Positions 1 to 8,010 of a DNA stretch of 17,074 bases are shown here, piece after piece. The stretch is from Bacteroidales bacterium UBA1745. Lineage in GTDB: Bacteria; Bacteroidota; Bacteroidia; Bacteroidales; UBA932. The notes under the pieces were generated by a model, which was not told the DNA's origin, did not search any database, and saw only the letters and a list, made by a program, of their open reading frames with translations. The stretch covers positions 6,240 through 23,313 of the forward strand of contig DCHT01000062.1 of assembly GCA_002314885.1 (NCBI GenBank), in the 5' to 3' direction. Made by a program: the position numbers and the translations under genes. Position 1 is the first letter of the stretch. Each line of letters begins with the position of its first letter.

Positions 1-45
1 AAGGAAGTCCGTATCTGCATTGACTACATCAAGGTAACCAAATAA
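1..45 (+). CDS. 3' end of an upstream gene (partial)
   Basis: Frame 1 is open from the window edge and reads KEVRICIDYIKVTK before a TAA stop at 43-45. Only 14 residues are visible, so the product cannot be named. The closing IDYIKV strand resembles the last beta strand of some jelly-roll carbohydrate-active proteins (GH16 enzymes often end in a similar IDYVRVY), but this match is far too short to rely on. The gap to the SusC start is 11 bases, so the gene is probably in the same operon as the SusC/SusD pair and may supply part of the same nutrient-uptake function. Confidence 0.55.
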   Translation, partial: KEVRICIDYIKVTK

Positions 46-56
46 AGACAGAAGAT

Positions 57-3000
57 ATGAAAGCTACTTATAAATATATATTAGTGCTCGCAGCTCTTCT
101 GATCAGCTGGAGCGCAATGGCTCAGAACACTATCCGCGGTACAGTCGTGGATTCTGACAACATCCCTGTCATCGGAGCAGGCGTCCTCATCCAGGGAACC
201 ACCAACGGTTCCATCACCGATGAGAACGGTAACTTCTCCGTAAAGGCAAAGAAGGGCGACGTCCTCGAGGTTTCCTTCCTCGGACTCGAGACCCAGCTCG
301 TAACAGTGACCGACGCCGCTGAATACAACGTAGTTCTCGGCGCAGACGCAAACTACCTCGAAGAAATCGTGGTCGTAGGTTATGACACCCAGAAGAAGGT
401 CAACCTCACCGGTTCCGTATCTTCAATCTCCACTGAGGCAATGAAGAACCGTCCTATCGTCCGTGCTTCCACTGCCCTCCAGGGCTCTGCAGCAGGTGTG
501 ACCGTGACCACCCAGTCCGGTGCCCCTGGCGATGACGGCGGTATGATCCGTATCCGTGGTATAGGCACATTCGGCGGCTCAAGCGCTGCTCCTCTCGTCC
601 TCATCGACGGTGTGGAAGGCAGCCTCGACGCAGTTGACCCTACCCAGATCGACCAGATCTCAGTCCTCAAGGACGCTGCTTCATCAGCAATCTACGGTTC
701 ACGTGCAGCAAACGGCGTCATCCTCGTCACCACCAAGCGCGGTACCAAGGGACATCGTTCAATCAGCTACCGTGGCTATGTCGGCTGGCAGGAGCCTACC
801 CGCCTCCCTTCAACCGTAGGTCCTATCGACTATATGATCCTCTCCCGCGAGGAGTCCGCAAACGACGGCTCTGACTCCATCTACACCGACGAGTACATCT
901 CCCGCTATATGGAGAATCACGCCATCGACCCTGATTCCTATCCTATCACCGACTGGAAGAAGTCCATCCTCACCGGTTCAGGCTTCACCCACAACCACAA
1001 CCTCACCCTCACCGCCAGCGGCGACAACATCCGCGTGATGACTTCCGCAGGCTACCTCAACCAGAAGGGTATCATCAACAACACGGGCTACTATCGCTTC
1101 AACATCCGTAACAATATGGACGTGAAGATCAGCGAAAGGCTCCATATGAAGTTCGACTTCTCAGTAGTTTACGGCCATCGCGACCGCAACCGCTACCAGA
1201 ACACCTACTTCAACTATATGAACACCCGTGACCCTCTCACCCTCACCCAGTACAGCACCGACTACTATGCCGCACTGTCCGGAGGTTCCAACAACATCCT
1301 CGCAATGCGTGAGAACGAGGGAGGTAACTACAAGAACGACAACTACCGCGTGAACGGTGCCCTCACCCTCACCTACACTCCTGTGAAGTGGCTCACCATC
1401 GAAGGTATGGCAGCCCCTCGCTACGTGATGTCTGAAGGCCACACCTATCTGAAGATCGTCAACTACTATTCTGACGCATTCGGAACCGTGGCAGCCTCCA
1501 CCAACACCAACTACGGAAGCCTCACCGAGTCCTGCAACCGCAGTTTCTACGGCAACTACATCGGCACAGCCAAGTTCCACCACTCCTGGAACCGCACCCA
1601 CAACTTCACTGCTCTCGTAGGTGCATCCTGGGAGGATTTCAGTGAGAAGACCCTGAGCGCTTATCGCCAGGAATATCCTTTCCCTGACTATGAGACCATC
1701 AATGCAGGTGCTGACAACGAGTTCAAGAACAACAGCGGCGCCCGTTATCAGTGGGCCCTCGCTTCCTTCTTCGGCCGCGTGAACTACAACTACAAGGAGC
1801 GTTACCTCTTCGAGGCCAACATCCGTTTCGACGGTTCATCCCGCTTCAGCAAGAAGAACCGCTGGGGTATCTTCCCTTCATTCTCAGGCGCTTGGCGTAT
1901 CACCGAGGAGAACTGGATGAAGCCTGTGAAGAACATCCTCACCGAGGCAAAGATCCGTGTTTCCTACGGTCATCTCGGCAACCAGAACATCGGCGACAGC
2001 TACTATCCTACCGTACAGACCCTCAACATCAGTTCTTCCATCTCAGTGAACGACGTGATCACTCCGATCGCAACCCTCACTACCCTCGCCAACGAGGACA
2101 TCACCTGGGAGACCTCCAAGATGTTCGACGTCGGTGTGGACTTCTCACTCTTCAACAAGGTGAACGTGACCGCCGACTTCTATGACAAGCGCACGGAGGG
2201 CATCCTTATGAAGCTCACCATTCCTTCATCCATCGGTCTCAGCGCTCCTTACCAGAACGCAGGCAACGTCAGGAACGTAGGTTGGGAACTCGGAATCGGC
2301 TACCACGACGAGCGCGGCGACTTCAACTGGGGCGTTGACGCAAACCTCTCAGATGTCCACAACTCCATCACCAAGATGGCCACCAGGGACATCAACGGCT
2401 TCATCATCAACCAGGAGGGCAACGAGATCAACTCCATCTACGGTCTGAAGTGCCTCGGCATCATCCGCAACCAGGAAGACGCCGACTACATCAACACCAA
2501 TCTCCCTCAGTATGAGAAGGTTAAGCCGGGCGATCTCTACTATGCGGACATCGCAGGCGGCAAGGACGAAAACGGCAATCCAATCCCTGACGGAAAGGTC
2601 GACGACAATGACAAGACCGTCATCGGCGGAACCATTCCTCGCTACACCTACGGCCTCACCCTCAGCTTCGGCTGGAAGGGCCTGAACTTCAGCGCATTCT
2701 TCCAGGGCGTAGGCAAGGCTAACTCTCTGCTCAGTTCCTACTACATCTGGCCTGCATACCAGGGCGGTACCTACCGTTCAGAGTTCCTCAACCGCTTCAA
2801 CCCTGCCGACGAGAGCACCTGGGCTACCGCCACCTACCCTCGTCTGACCAGGACCGGCGTGAACAACTACAAGCCTTCTACCTTCTGGATGGCAGACGCA
2901 AGCTACTGCCGTCTCAAGAACATCCAGCTCAGCTACACTCTCCCTTCAGAACTCACCAAGAAGGCCAGGATCCAGAGCCTTACATTCTTCGCGAATGCAC

Positions 3001-3152
3001 AGAACCTCTTCACCTGGACCAAGTTCTACCAGGGATATGACCCTGAGCTCTCTTACAACGCAGATGCAACCGACGGCGTATCCCTCGGTGACATAGCTTA
3101 CAACTATCCTCAGGTGAAGACCTTCACCTTCGGCGTGGAAATCAAATTCTAA
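57..3152 (+). CDS. SusC/RagA-type TonB-dependent outer-membrane transporter
   Basis: This is a full-length SusC-family protein of 1031 residues. It has a Sec signal peptide (residues 1 to about 22, ending SAMA-Q). A carboxypeptidase-regulatory-like beta-sandwich follows (about 25-95, IRGTVVDSDN to YNVVLG), then a TonB box-like EEIVVVGY at 102-109. The plug domain spans about 112-230, with IRIRGIGTF at 164-172, VLIDGV at 181-186 and the family hallmark ISVLKDAASSAIYGSRAANG at 201-220. The rest is a 22-strand barrel ending in a terminal Phe (VEIKF), as expected for outer-membrane insertion. Such proteins work with a SusD lipoprotein to import glycans, peptides or other large ligands using TonB energy. 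The ligand cannot be read from the sequence. It starts 11 bases after the upstream gene with no promoter motif between them, so cotranscription is likely. Leu is mostly CTC and Pro mostly CCT, a bias suggesting high expression. Confidence 0.96.
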   Translation: MKATYKYILVLAALLISWSAMAQNTIRGTVVDSDNIPVIGAGVLIQGTTNGSITDENGNFSVKAKKGDVLEVSFLGLETQLVTVTDAAEYNVVLGADANYLEEIVVVGYDTQKKVNLTGSVSSISTEAMKNRPIVRASTALQGSAAGVTVTTQSGAPGDDGGMIRIRGIGTFGGSSAAPLVLIDGVEGSLDAVDPTQIDQISVLKDAASSAIYGSRAANGVILVTTKRGTKGHRSISYRGYVGWQEPTRLPSTVGPIDYMILSREESANDGSDSIYTDEYISRYMENHAIDPDSYPITDWKKSILTGSGFTHNHNLTLTASGDNIRVMTSAGYLNQKGIINNTGYYRFNIRNNMDVKISERLHMKFDFSVVYGHRDRNRYQNTYFNYMNTRDPLTLTQYSTDYYAALSGGSNNILAMRENEGGNYKNDNYRVNGALTLTYTPVKWLTIEGMAAPRYVMSEGHTYLKIVNYYSDAFGTVAASTNTNYGSLTESCNRSFYGNYIGTAKFHHSWNRTHNFTALVGASWEDFSEKTLSAYRQEYPFPDYETINAGADNEFKNNSGARYQWALASFFGRVNYNYKERYLFEANIRFDGSSRFSKKNRWGIFPSFSGAWRITEENWMKPVKNILTEAKIRVSYGHLGNQNIGDSYYPTVQTLNISSSISVNDVITPIATLTTLANEDITWETSKMFDVGVDFSLFNKVNVTADFYDKRTEGILMKLTIPSSIGLSAPYQNAGNVRNVGWELGIGYHDERGDFNWGVDANLSDVHNSITKMATRDINGFIINQEGNEINSIYGLKCLGIIRNQEDADYINTNLPQYEKVKPGDLYYADIAGGKDENGNPIPDGKVDDNDKTVIGGTIPRYTYGLTLSFGWKGLNFSAFFQGVGKANSLLSSYYIWPAYQGGTYRSEFLNRFNPADESTWATATYPRLTRTGVNNYKPSTFWMADASYCRLKNIQLSYTLPSELTKKARIQSLTFFANAQNLFTWTKFYQGYDPELSYNADATDGVSLGDIAYNYPQVKTFTFGVEIKF

Positions 3153-3156
3153 TTAC

Positions 3157-3163
3157 GGGAGGA
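3157..3163 (+). promoter_or_regulatory. Shine-Dalgarno-like site before susD
   Basis: GGGAGGA lies 7 bases before the ATG at 3171, in the 18-base gap after the SusC stop. Spacing and sequence are those of a good Shine-Dalgarno site. This is unusual here, since the other starts in the window have A/T-rich leaders without such a motif, as is normal for Bacteroidota. It supports the chosen SusD start. Confidence 0.5.
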
Positions 3164-3170
3164 TACAATT

Positions 3171-5057
3171 ATGACAAAGAAAAATTCAATACTCATACTT
3201 GCAGCAGCCGCAGTCATCATCAGCAGTTGCTCCCTTGACCGCAAGCCGCTTAACGGTCCGTCTTCAGGCACCTTCCCTGCAAGTGCAGGAGAGGCATACG
3301 CCGGCACCCTCGCCGCATACAAGAAGATAGGCAATATGACCGTCAGCAACCAGTACTACCCATACAGGTGTCAGGATGCCGCTTCGGACATCATCACCTT
3401 CCGCGTGGGTGCTGCCAACTTCGTACAGCAGCTCAACGGCACGCTCACTTCAGAGCACGCCGTGATCGAGAAGGAATACAAGCAGATATTCGCCTGTGCA
3501 GGCCGTGTGCACCAGGTTCTCGACAACATCGAAAACCTCCGTGCAGTCTGCGACGAGACCACCGTCAACGCATTCAAGGCAGAGCTCCTCTGCATCCGTG
3601 CACAGCAGTACGACCAGGGAATGCAGTTCTTCGGCGGCATTCCGTTCATCGACCACTGCCTCACACTTGTTGACAACGCCTATCCGCGCAACACCATCAA
3701 GGAATGCGCTGAGAGGATACTCATCGACGACCTCAAGGACGAACTCCTCGACTGTCTCCCAGTGCAGTGGACTCCTACCACCTACGGCACCACCCGTATA
3801 GGCCGTATCGCAGCTTACACCCTCAAGGCACGCATCGCCCTCAACTGGGGCTATACGGACATCGCCCTTGCCGCTGCAAAGAAGGCTATGGACCTCAATG
3901 AGGAATACGGATGCTACGCACTCGAGACCCTCGACTGCAGGGGCTATATCAGCCACGAAGTCGGTGAGATCGACGTGACCAACCTCTTCGGCCTCTCAGG
4001 TCAGAGCAGCAAGGAATGGATGTGGGCTGCACAGCGCAACCTCGCAGTAGGTGAACTGTCTAGGTCCATCTATTACGAGAGCATTCGCTGTCTGCAGGGC
4101 TGCAGCTGGATTGGACCAACCCAGTCCCTCGTGGATACTTACCAGTGCCTCGACGGCCTCTCAATCCTTGAGTCACCTATGTTCGACCCAGCAAACCCTT
4201 GGCTCAACCGAGACCCTCGTCTCGCTATGACCGCCCTTCTCCCTGGCACCCGCGCAATGGGCATACAGTACGAGATGGACTACACCGTTGCAAAGGTCCA
4301 GAACTATGTCACCGGTACTATGATCCAGAATATGGATGCTGACCCTACCGCCAACAAGTACGAGTATGCGGCAAACAACACCAAGGGTCCTGCCGGCTTC
4401 CTCTGCAGGAAGTACTACGATCTCACTTGGAACGGTATGATCCAGAATCAGGACATCGACGACCAGAACACAGGACTCATCCGTCTTGCAGAACTCATCC
4501 TCATCGATGCAGAGGCTAACATCGAGGCTGACGGCGGCGACCTCTCCCGTGCAAGGAAGGACATCAACCTGATCCGCGCCCGCGTAGGTATGCCTGACAT
4601 CACCGTTTCCGACAAGGCTGGTCTCCGCAAGGCCCTCCGCTACGAGCGCAAAGTCGAACTCGCAGACGAAGGCTTCCGCTGGTTCGACCTCCGTCGCTGG
4701 TGCGACGACGGTCTCTGCTACAAGGACGGTAAATTCAGAGAAGGCGTAACCGAGATTGCAGCAACTGCAGTCAACGGAACATTCTATGCTCCCGGCTATT
4801 CCAACAAGGCCAATGGCGCAAAGGGATACATCTCCAACGCAAAGCCTATCATCAGCGACAGCTGGGTAGTCACCTACGACGGAGTGAGCACTCTCGACGG
4901 CAAGGCATTCAACCTCAGGTCCGTGTCTTCAAATGCGATGTCTTACACATCAAAGGACCGCTACTGGCCAATTCCGAAGAACGAGATGAGCAGCAACACT
5001 GCCCTCGTTCCTGAGGACCAGAACCCTGGCTACGAAGGCGGCGCATTCCAGAACTAA
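3171..5057 (+). CDS. SusD/RagB-type surface nutrient-binding lipoprotein
   Basis: This 628-residue lipoprotein is the binding partner of the SusC transporter immediately upstream (18-base gap). The signal peptide ends in a lipobox IISSC with the lipidated Cys at residue 20, followed by SLDRKP, typical of the family. The N-terminal TPR-like half includes helices such as ALRAQQYDQGM-like CIRAQQYDQGM. The C-terminal SusD domain is clear: LIRLAELILIDAEANIEADG near 435-455, a DINLIRARVGMPDI stretch, LRYERKVELADEGFRWFDLR near 488-507 and the closing YWPIPKNEM near 599 followed by QNPGY. Members sit on the cell surface and cap the SusC barrel, capturing ligand. The closing stretch of about 100 residues before YWPIPKNEM is family-typical. 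Its ligand is unknown; nothing in the window encodes a glycoside hydrolase that would identify one. The stop TAA overlaps the next ATG by one base. Confidence 0.95.
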   Translation: MTKKNSILILAAAAVIISSCSLDRKPLNGPSSGTFPASAGEAYAGTLAAYKKIGNMTVSNQYYPYRCQDAASDIITFRVGAANFVQQLNGTLTSEHAVIEKEYKQIFACAGRVHQVLDNIENLRAVCDETTVNAFKAELLCIRAQQYDQGMQFFGGIPFIDHCLTLVDNAYPRNTIKECAERILIDDLKDELLDCLPVQWTPTTYGTTRIGRIAAYTLKARIALNWGYTDIALAAAKKAMDLNEEYGCYALETLDCRGYISHEVGEIDVTNLFGLSGQSSKEWMWAAQRNLAVGELSRSIYYESIRCLQGCSWIGPTQSLVDTYQCLDGLSILESPMFDPANPWLNRDPRLAMTALLPGTRAMGIQYEMDYTVAKVQNYVTGTMIQNMDADPTANKYEYAANNTKGPAGFLCRKYYDLTWNGMIQNQDIDDQNTGLIRLAELILIDAEANIEADGGDLSRARKDINLIRARVGMPDITVSDKAGLRKALRYERKVELADEGFRWFDLRRWCDDGLCYKDGKFREGVTEIAATAVNGTFYAPGYSNKANGAKGYISNAKPIISDSWVVTYDGVSTLDGKAFNLRSVSSNAMSYTSKDRYWPIPKNEMSSNTALVPEDQNPGYEGGAFQN

Positions 5058-6637
5058 TGAAATTCAGAAAACTATTTCTGCAGGCTGCGGCACTGGCGCT
5101 TTTCGCGTCAGTGCTGTCAGGCTGCACTGAAAAGGGCAACGACGATGACCTCGACCCTTTGAAGAATAAAGACAAGGCCGTAATCAGCGGCACGATACGC
5201 TACAGCGACGGAGAGGCCGCAGAAGGCATCACCGTCACCGACGGCTACACCTGTACCCAGACCGATGCAAGCGGAGCCTTCAAACTGAAGCCAAATGTCA
5301 GCGCCTACTATATCTACTATTCCGTTCCTGAAACAGCAAAGGTAGAGATAGGTTCCAACGGCCTGCCGCTCTTCTTCAAGAGGTACGATTCCGCGACCAA
5401 GACGTATGACTTCGTGCTCACCAGGAAGGAAAAGGAAAGCAAATTCCGTTTCGTTGCCATAGGTGACGTACAGCCTACGGACAAGAACCATATCAAGAGG
5501 ATCAGCGGCGAAACCGTGGCGGATATCAAGGAATTCCTTGCAAAGCATACGGATATGCCGAGCTATGCCAATACCCTCGGAGACAACGTCAACAACAAGT
5601 GGGGCCTGTATCCCGACCTGATTCCGGCGCTGAACTCCAACACAGTCGGCATTCCGCTCTTCTACTGTATGGGCAATCACGATCACGAGTTCCCTACCGC
5701 AAACGACATAGCTGCCCAGCGCACGTATGAAAAATATGTTGCGCCTGCCAACTATTCCTGGAACCGCGGCGACGTGCATTTCCTCGTAATGGACGATATC
5801 ATCCACACGGCCCAGTCAAGCCCTAACTATGATGACGGCTTCACCGATGCCCAGTACAAGTGGGCGAAGGAGGAACTGTCCTACGTAGACAAGAACAAAG
5901 CCGTGGTCCTGGTAACCCACGCTCCATTCACGTCCTCATTCAGCAGCGATTTCTTCCCTGGTACCCACTACTTTGATGAGATGCTGGCTCTGCTGGCCCA
6001 GTTCAGCAGTGCTATTATCGTATCCGGTCACACCCATACGGTCCTGAACATCTACAGTCACCAGGTTAACGGAAAGACCATACGCGAGTATGTCGCCGGT
6101 GCGGCCTGCGGCTATCACTGGAACGGCACCATTGGCTCAGATGGGTCACCTAATGGCTACGCAATCTTCGAGTACAACGGAAACAAGCTCACAAACCAGT
6201 ATTTCAAGGGAACGAAGCGCGACGAAGGCTTCCAGATGAGGATATACAAGGCAACCGACTATCCTAAGTTCACAGGTACCAATTATGCCTATACCTTCTC
6301 CTGGGGCCTCACAAATGAGAATAACAGGGCTGTAATAAACATCTTCAACGCCGCTGAGGACTGGACTGTCGACGTCTATGAAAACGGCGTCAAGACCAGC
6401 ACTTCATCGAATATGGGCAAGAAGAACCTCAGGGATATGTGGGCTAAGTACTACTTCTATCAGACCCTGCAGATTTCATCCGATCACGCATCCGGACTGT
6501 GCTATCACGCATATTGGTATACGATGCAGAATCCGTCCACGACAGACATCAAGGTCGTGGCCAAGGACAGCTTCGGAAACGTCTACGAGCAATCTGGATT
6601 CACCCTCCCGGGTGACGATTCCTGCAACGCTTATTAG
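5057..6637 (+). CDS. Calcineurin-like metallophosphoesterase lipoprotein (three-domain Bacteroidota type)
   Basis: This 526-residue lipoprotein has a lipobox VLSGC (Cys23) followed by an acidic stretch TEKGNDDDLD, which resembles Bacteroidota surface-export signals. An N-terminal beta-sandwich occupies about 42-122 (ISGTIRYSDGEAAEGITV), resembling the MetallophosN domain. The catalytic calcineurin-like core spans about 130-330: GDVQ (D137, Q139), GDN (D176), GNHDHE (N207, H208, D209), THAPF (H288) and SGHTHT (H325, H327). These give a two-metal site, with Gln in place of the usual His of the first motif. A C-terminal domain follows (about 350-526), as in MetallophosC proteins. It is expected to hydrolyse phosphomono- or diesters on the cell surface or in the periplasm; the substrate is unknown. 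Its ATG overlaps the susD stop (TAATG), so it is translationally coupled to the SusC/SusD pair. Codon use differs from susC (more CTG and CCG). Domain names come from family memory, not a search. Confidence 0.92.
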   Translation: MKFRKLFLQAAALALFASVLSGCTEKGNDDDLDPLKNKDKAVISGTIRYSDGEAAEGITVTDGYTCTQTDASGAFKLKPNVSAYYIYYSVPETAKVEIGSNGLPLFFKRYDSATKTYDFVLTRKEKESKFRFVAIGDVQPTDKNHIKRISGETVADIKEFLAKHTDMPSYANTLGDNVNNKWGLYPDLIPALNSNTVGIPLFYCMGNHDHEFPTANDIAAQRTYEKYVAPANYSWNRGDVHFLVMDDIIHTAQSSPNYDDGFTDAQYKWAKEELSYVDKNKAVVLVTHAPFTSSFSSDFFPGTHYFDEMLALLAQFSSAIIVSGHTHTVLNIYSHQVNGKTIREYVAGAACGYHWNGTIGSDGSPNGYAIFEYNGNKLTNQYFKGTKRDEGFQMRIYKATDYPKFTGTNYAYTFSWGLTNENNRAVINIFNAAEDWTVDVYENGVKTSTSSNMGKKNLRDMWAKYYFYQTLQISSDHASGLCYHAYWYTMQNPSTTDIKVVAKDSFGNVYEQSGFTLPGDDSCNAY

Positions 6638-6658
6638 TCTTTTTCTCCGACAAAACGC

Positions 6659-6666
6659 TATATTTG
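6659..6666 (+). promoter_or_regulatory. Bacteroidota -7 promoter element for the CDF transporter gene
   Basis: TATATTTG matches the Bacteroidota sigma-ABfr -7 consensus TAnnTTTG exactly. It lies in the 49-base gap after the phosphoesterase gene, 20 bases before the ATG at 6687, so a leader of about 15 bases is expected. No clear TTTG -33 element is seen; the upstream stretch is T-rich (6638-6646). Confidence 0.6.
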
Positions 6667-6686
6667 CGCAGTCAGAGAAAAGAACT

Positions 6687-7580
6687 ATGGCAGACAGAGA
6701 AAAGAAAATATATAAGGTAACAGCAGCCGGAAGTTTGGTAAACCTCTTCCTGCTGCTGTTCAAGTTTATCGCCGGCATCCTGGGGCACTCTGCCGCAATG
6801 ATTGCCGACGCAGTGCATTCCCTCAGCGATTTCGTCACCGACATCATAGTAATCGTATTCGTGAAGATCAGTTCCAAGCCTGCAGACGAGGACCACGACT
6901 ACGGTCACGGAAAATACGAGACCCTCGCCTCCCAGATCATTGGCATAGCCCTCGGCGGCGTAGGCGTACTCATAGGATGGAAGGGCATCCAGAGCATCAT
7001 CGCAGTGATCAAGGGAGAAACTCTCAGCCATCCGGGCTACATAGCCCTCATAGCTGCCCTGCTCAGCATCCTCCTCAAGGAAATCATCTTCAGAGTCACC
7101 CGCAAGGTGGCCAAGGACGTGGATTCTTCAGCCCTGGAGGCCAACGCCTGGCATCACAGGAGCGACGCCCTCTCCTCAATAGGCACGGCAGTGGGCATCG
7201 GAGGCGCCATCTTCCTCGGCGACAAATGGGCCGTGCTCGACCCTGTCGCTGCAGTCATAGTCAGCGGATTCATCATCTTCACCGCCTTCAAGATCATTCA
7301 GGACGCATCCCGAGAACTCCTCGAAATGAGCCTGCCGAGTGAAGTTGAAAAGAAGATAGAAGAAATTGTCTACAGAGACCCTGAAGCTCACGACATCCAC
7401 AATATGCGAACCAGGAAAATCGGCAGCAAGGTCGCTATGGAGATGCACGTGAGGTTCAGCCCGGAAATGCCCGTAAAGGTCGCACACGAGCACGCAACGG
7501 CCATAGAAAAGGCACTCAAGGCTGAATTCGGGCCATCGACTCACGTGATGCTCCACATCGAGCCGATCAAGAACGAGTAA
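6687..7580 (+). CDS. Cation diffusion facilitator (CDF) family divalent metal transporter
   Basis: This 297-residue inner-membrane protein is a CDF exporter, a family that extrudes Zn2+, Fe2+, Mn2+ or similar ions in exchange for protons. The ATG at 6687 was chosen because the reading frame upstream of it (open from 6378) lies inside the phosphoesterase gene and has no membrane-protein character; the start also fits the promoter at 6659. Transmembrane helices begin near 12-33. The metal-site motif DAVHSLSD (D41, H44, D48) is in helix 2 and HHRSD (H156, H157, D160) in helix 5. The loop motif DYGHGKYE (71-78) is a family signature. A cytoplasmic C-terminal domain (about 215-297) carries HDIHNMRTRKIG, HEHA and a final VMLHIEP. 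An His/Asp-rich site of this kind suits Zn2+ or Fe2+/Mn2+, but the metal is not decided by sequence. It looks like a single-gene unit closed by the terminator at 7585. Confidence 0.93.
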   Translation: MADREKKIYKVTAAGSLVNLFLLLFKFIAGILGHSAAMIADAVHSLSDFVTDIIVIVFVKISSKPADEDHDYGHGKYETLASQIIGIALGGVGVLIGWKGIQSIIAVIKGETLSHPGYIALIAALLSILLKEIIFRVTRKVAKDVDSSALEANAWHHRSDALSSIGTAVGIGGAIFLGDKWAVLDPVAAVIVSGFIIFTAFKIIQDASRELLEMSLPSEVEKKIEEIVYRDPEAHDIHNMRTRKIGSKVAMEMHVRFSPEMPVKVAHEHATAIEKALKAEFGPSTHVMLHIEPIKNE

Positions 7581-7584
7581 ACGA

Positions 7585-7620
7585 AAAGACGGCTGCAGCG
7601 GATTTGCTGCAGCCGTCTTT
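7585..7620. terminator. Bidirectional rho-independent terminator between convergent genes
   Basis: A perfect 15-bp stem joins 7585-7599 (AAAGACGGCTGCAGC) to 7606-7620, with a 6-base loop. The A-rich outer stem provides U-rich tails in both directions (TCTTT then ATTTT on +, TCTTTTC on -). It lies 4 bases after the CDF stop and 19 bases beyond the stop of the convergent DUF1508 gene, so it can end both transcripts. Confidence 0.9.
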
Positions 7621-7639
7621 ATTTTCTGTGTAAGTAAGA

Positions 7640-7966
7640 TTATTCCTCAACTACAGGAGCCTCAGGAGCGTTCTTCATAACAGAAGCGATACCAGCCTTC
7701 ATAGTGCGCTCGCAAGAGTACATCTGGCTGCCGCCGATAACCTGGCCGTTAGTAGCCTTGAGGTTGAAGTAAGGCTTGCCGTTCTTAGCTTCCTTGATCT
7801 CGTAACGAGCCTCAACTGGAGCGTTCTTCTTTACAGACTCGATGCCGTTAAGGCAAGCTGCCTTGGTGGTATAACCCTCAGAGGTGAGGATGACCTGGCC
7901 ATTGGTGGCCTTGAGGTTGAACTGGAATTCACCGTTCTTCCTTACAGTAACTACGAATTTTCCCAT
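7640..7966 (-). CDS. DUF1508/YegP-family small tandem-repeat protein
   Basis: This 108-residue soluble protein consists of two copies of the DUF1508 (YegP) unit. Unit 1 is about residues 11-50 and unit 2 about 62-101. Both contain the identical 11-residue core FNLKATNGQVI (16-26 and 67-77), and each ends with a helix closing in KNAP. A short acidic tail (EAPVVEE) follows. No signal peptide or membrane segment is present. The function of this family is not established; members are widespread small proteins, sometimes linked to stress. The gene stands alone, with its own promoter at 7999-8006 and a strong terminator downstream, and its favoured codons (AAC, AAG, GTT/GTC) suggest good expression. 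The duplication is typical of the family rather than an artefact, since the two copies differ at many bases. Confidence 0.88.
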   Translation of the reverse strand: MGKFVVTVRKNGEFQFNLKATNGQVILTSEGYTTKAACLNGIESVKKNAPVEARYEIKEAKNGKPYFNLKATNGQVIGGSQMYSCERTMKAGIASVMKNAPEAPVVEE

Positions 7967-7998
7967 TTTGTTAGAGTTGATTGATTATTGTTAATGTC

Positions 7999-8006
7999 CA
8001 AAGATA
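7999..8006 (-). promoter_or_regulatory. Bacteroidota -7 promoter element for the DUF1508 gene
   Basis: On the - strand this reads TATCTTTG, an exact TAnnTTTG match, 32 bases upstream of the ATG at 7966. Transcription would start near 7993, giving a leader of roughly 25 bases. No good -33 TTTG is visible; that position lies inside the 3' end of the uracil permease gene. Confidence 0.6.
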
Positions 8007-8010
8007 ATAA

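Noticed and set aside
6600..6615. Hairpin TCACCC-TCCC-GGGTGA near the end of the phosphoesterase gene
   Set aside because: The stem is only 6 bp, lies within the coding region, and the nearest T-tract is more than 20 bases away, so it does not look like a terminator.
6378..6686. Possible 103-residue N-terminal extension of the CDF transporter
   Set aside because: It lies inside the phosphoesterase gene in another frame, has an Arg/Ser/Pro-rich composition typical of a shadow frame, and a promoter and normal start exist at 6659 and 6687.
7640..7966. Internal nucleotide repeat as a possible mobile or CRISPR-like repeat
   Set aside because: It is the coding image of the two DUF1508 protein units, with many synonymous differences, and is not an array.
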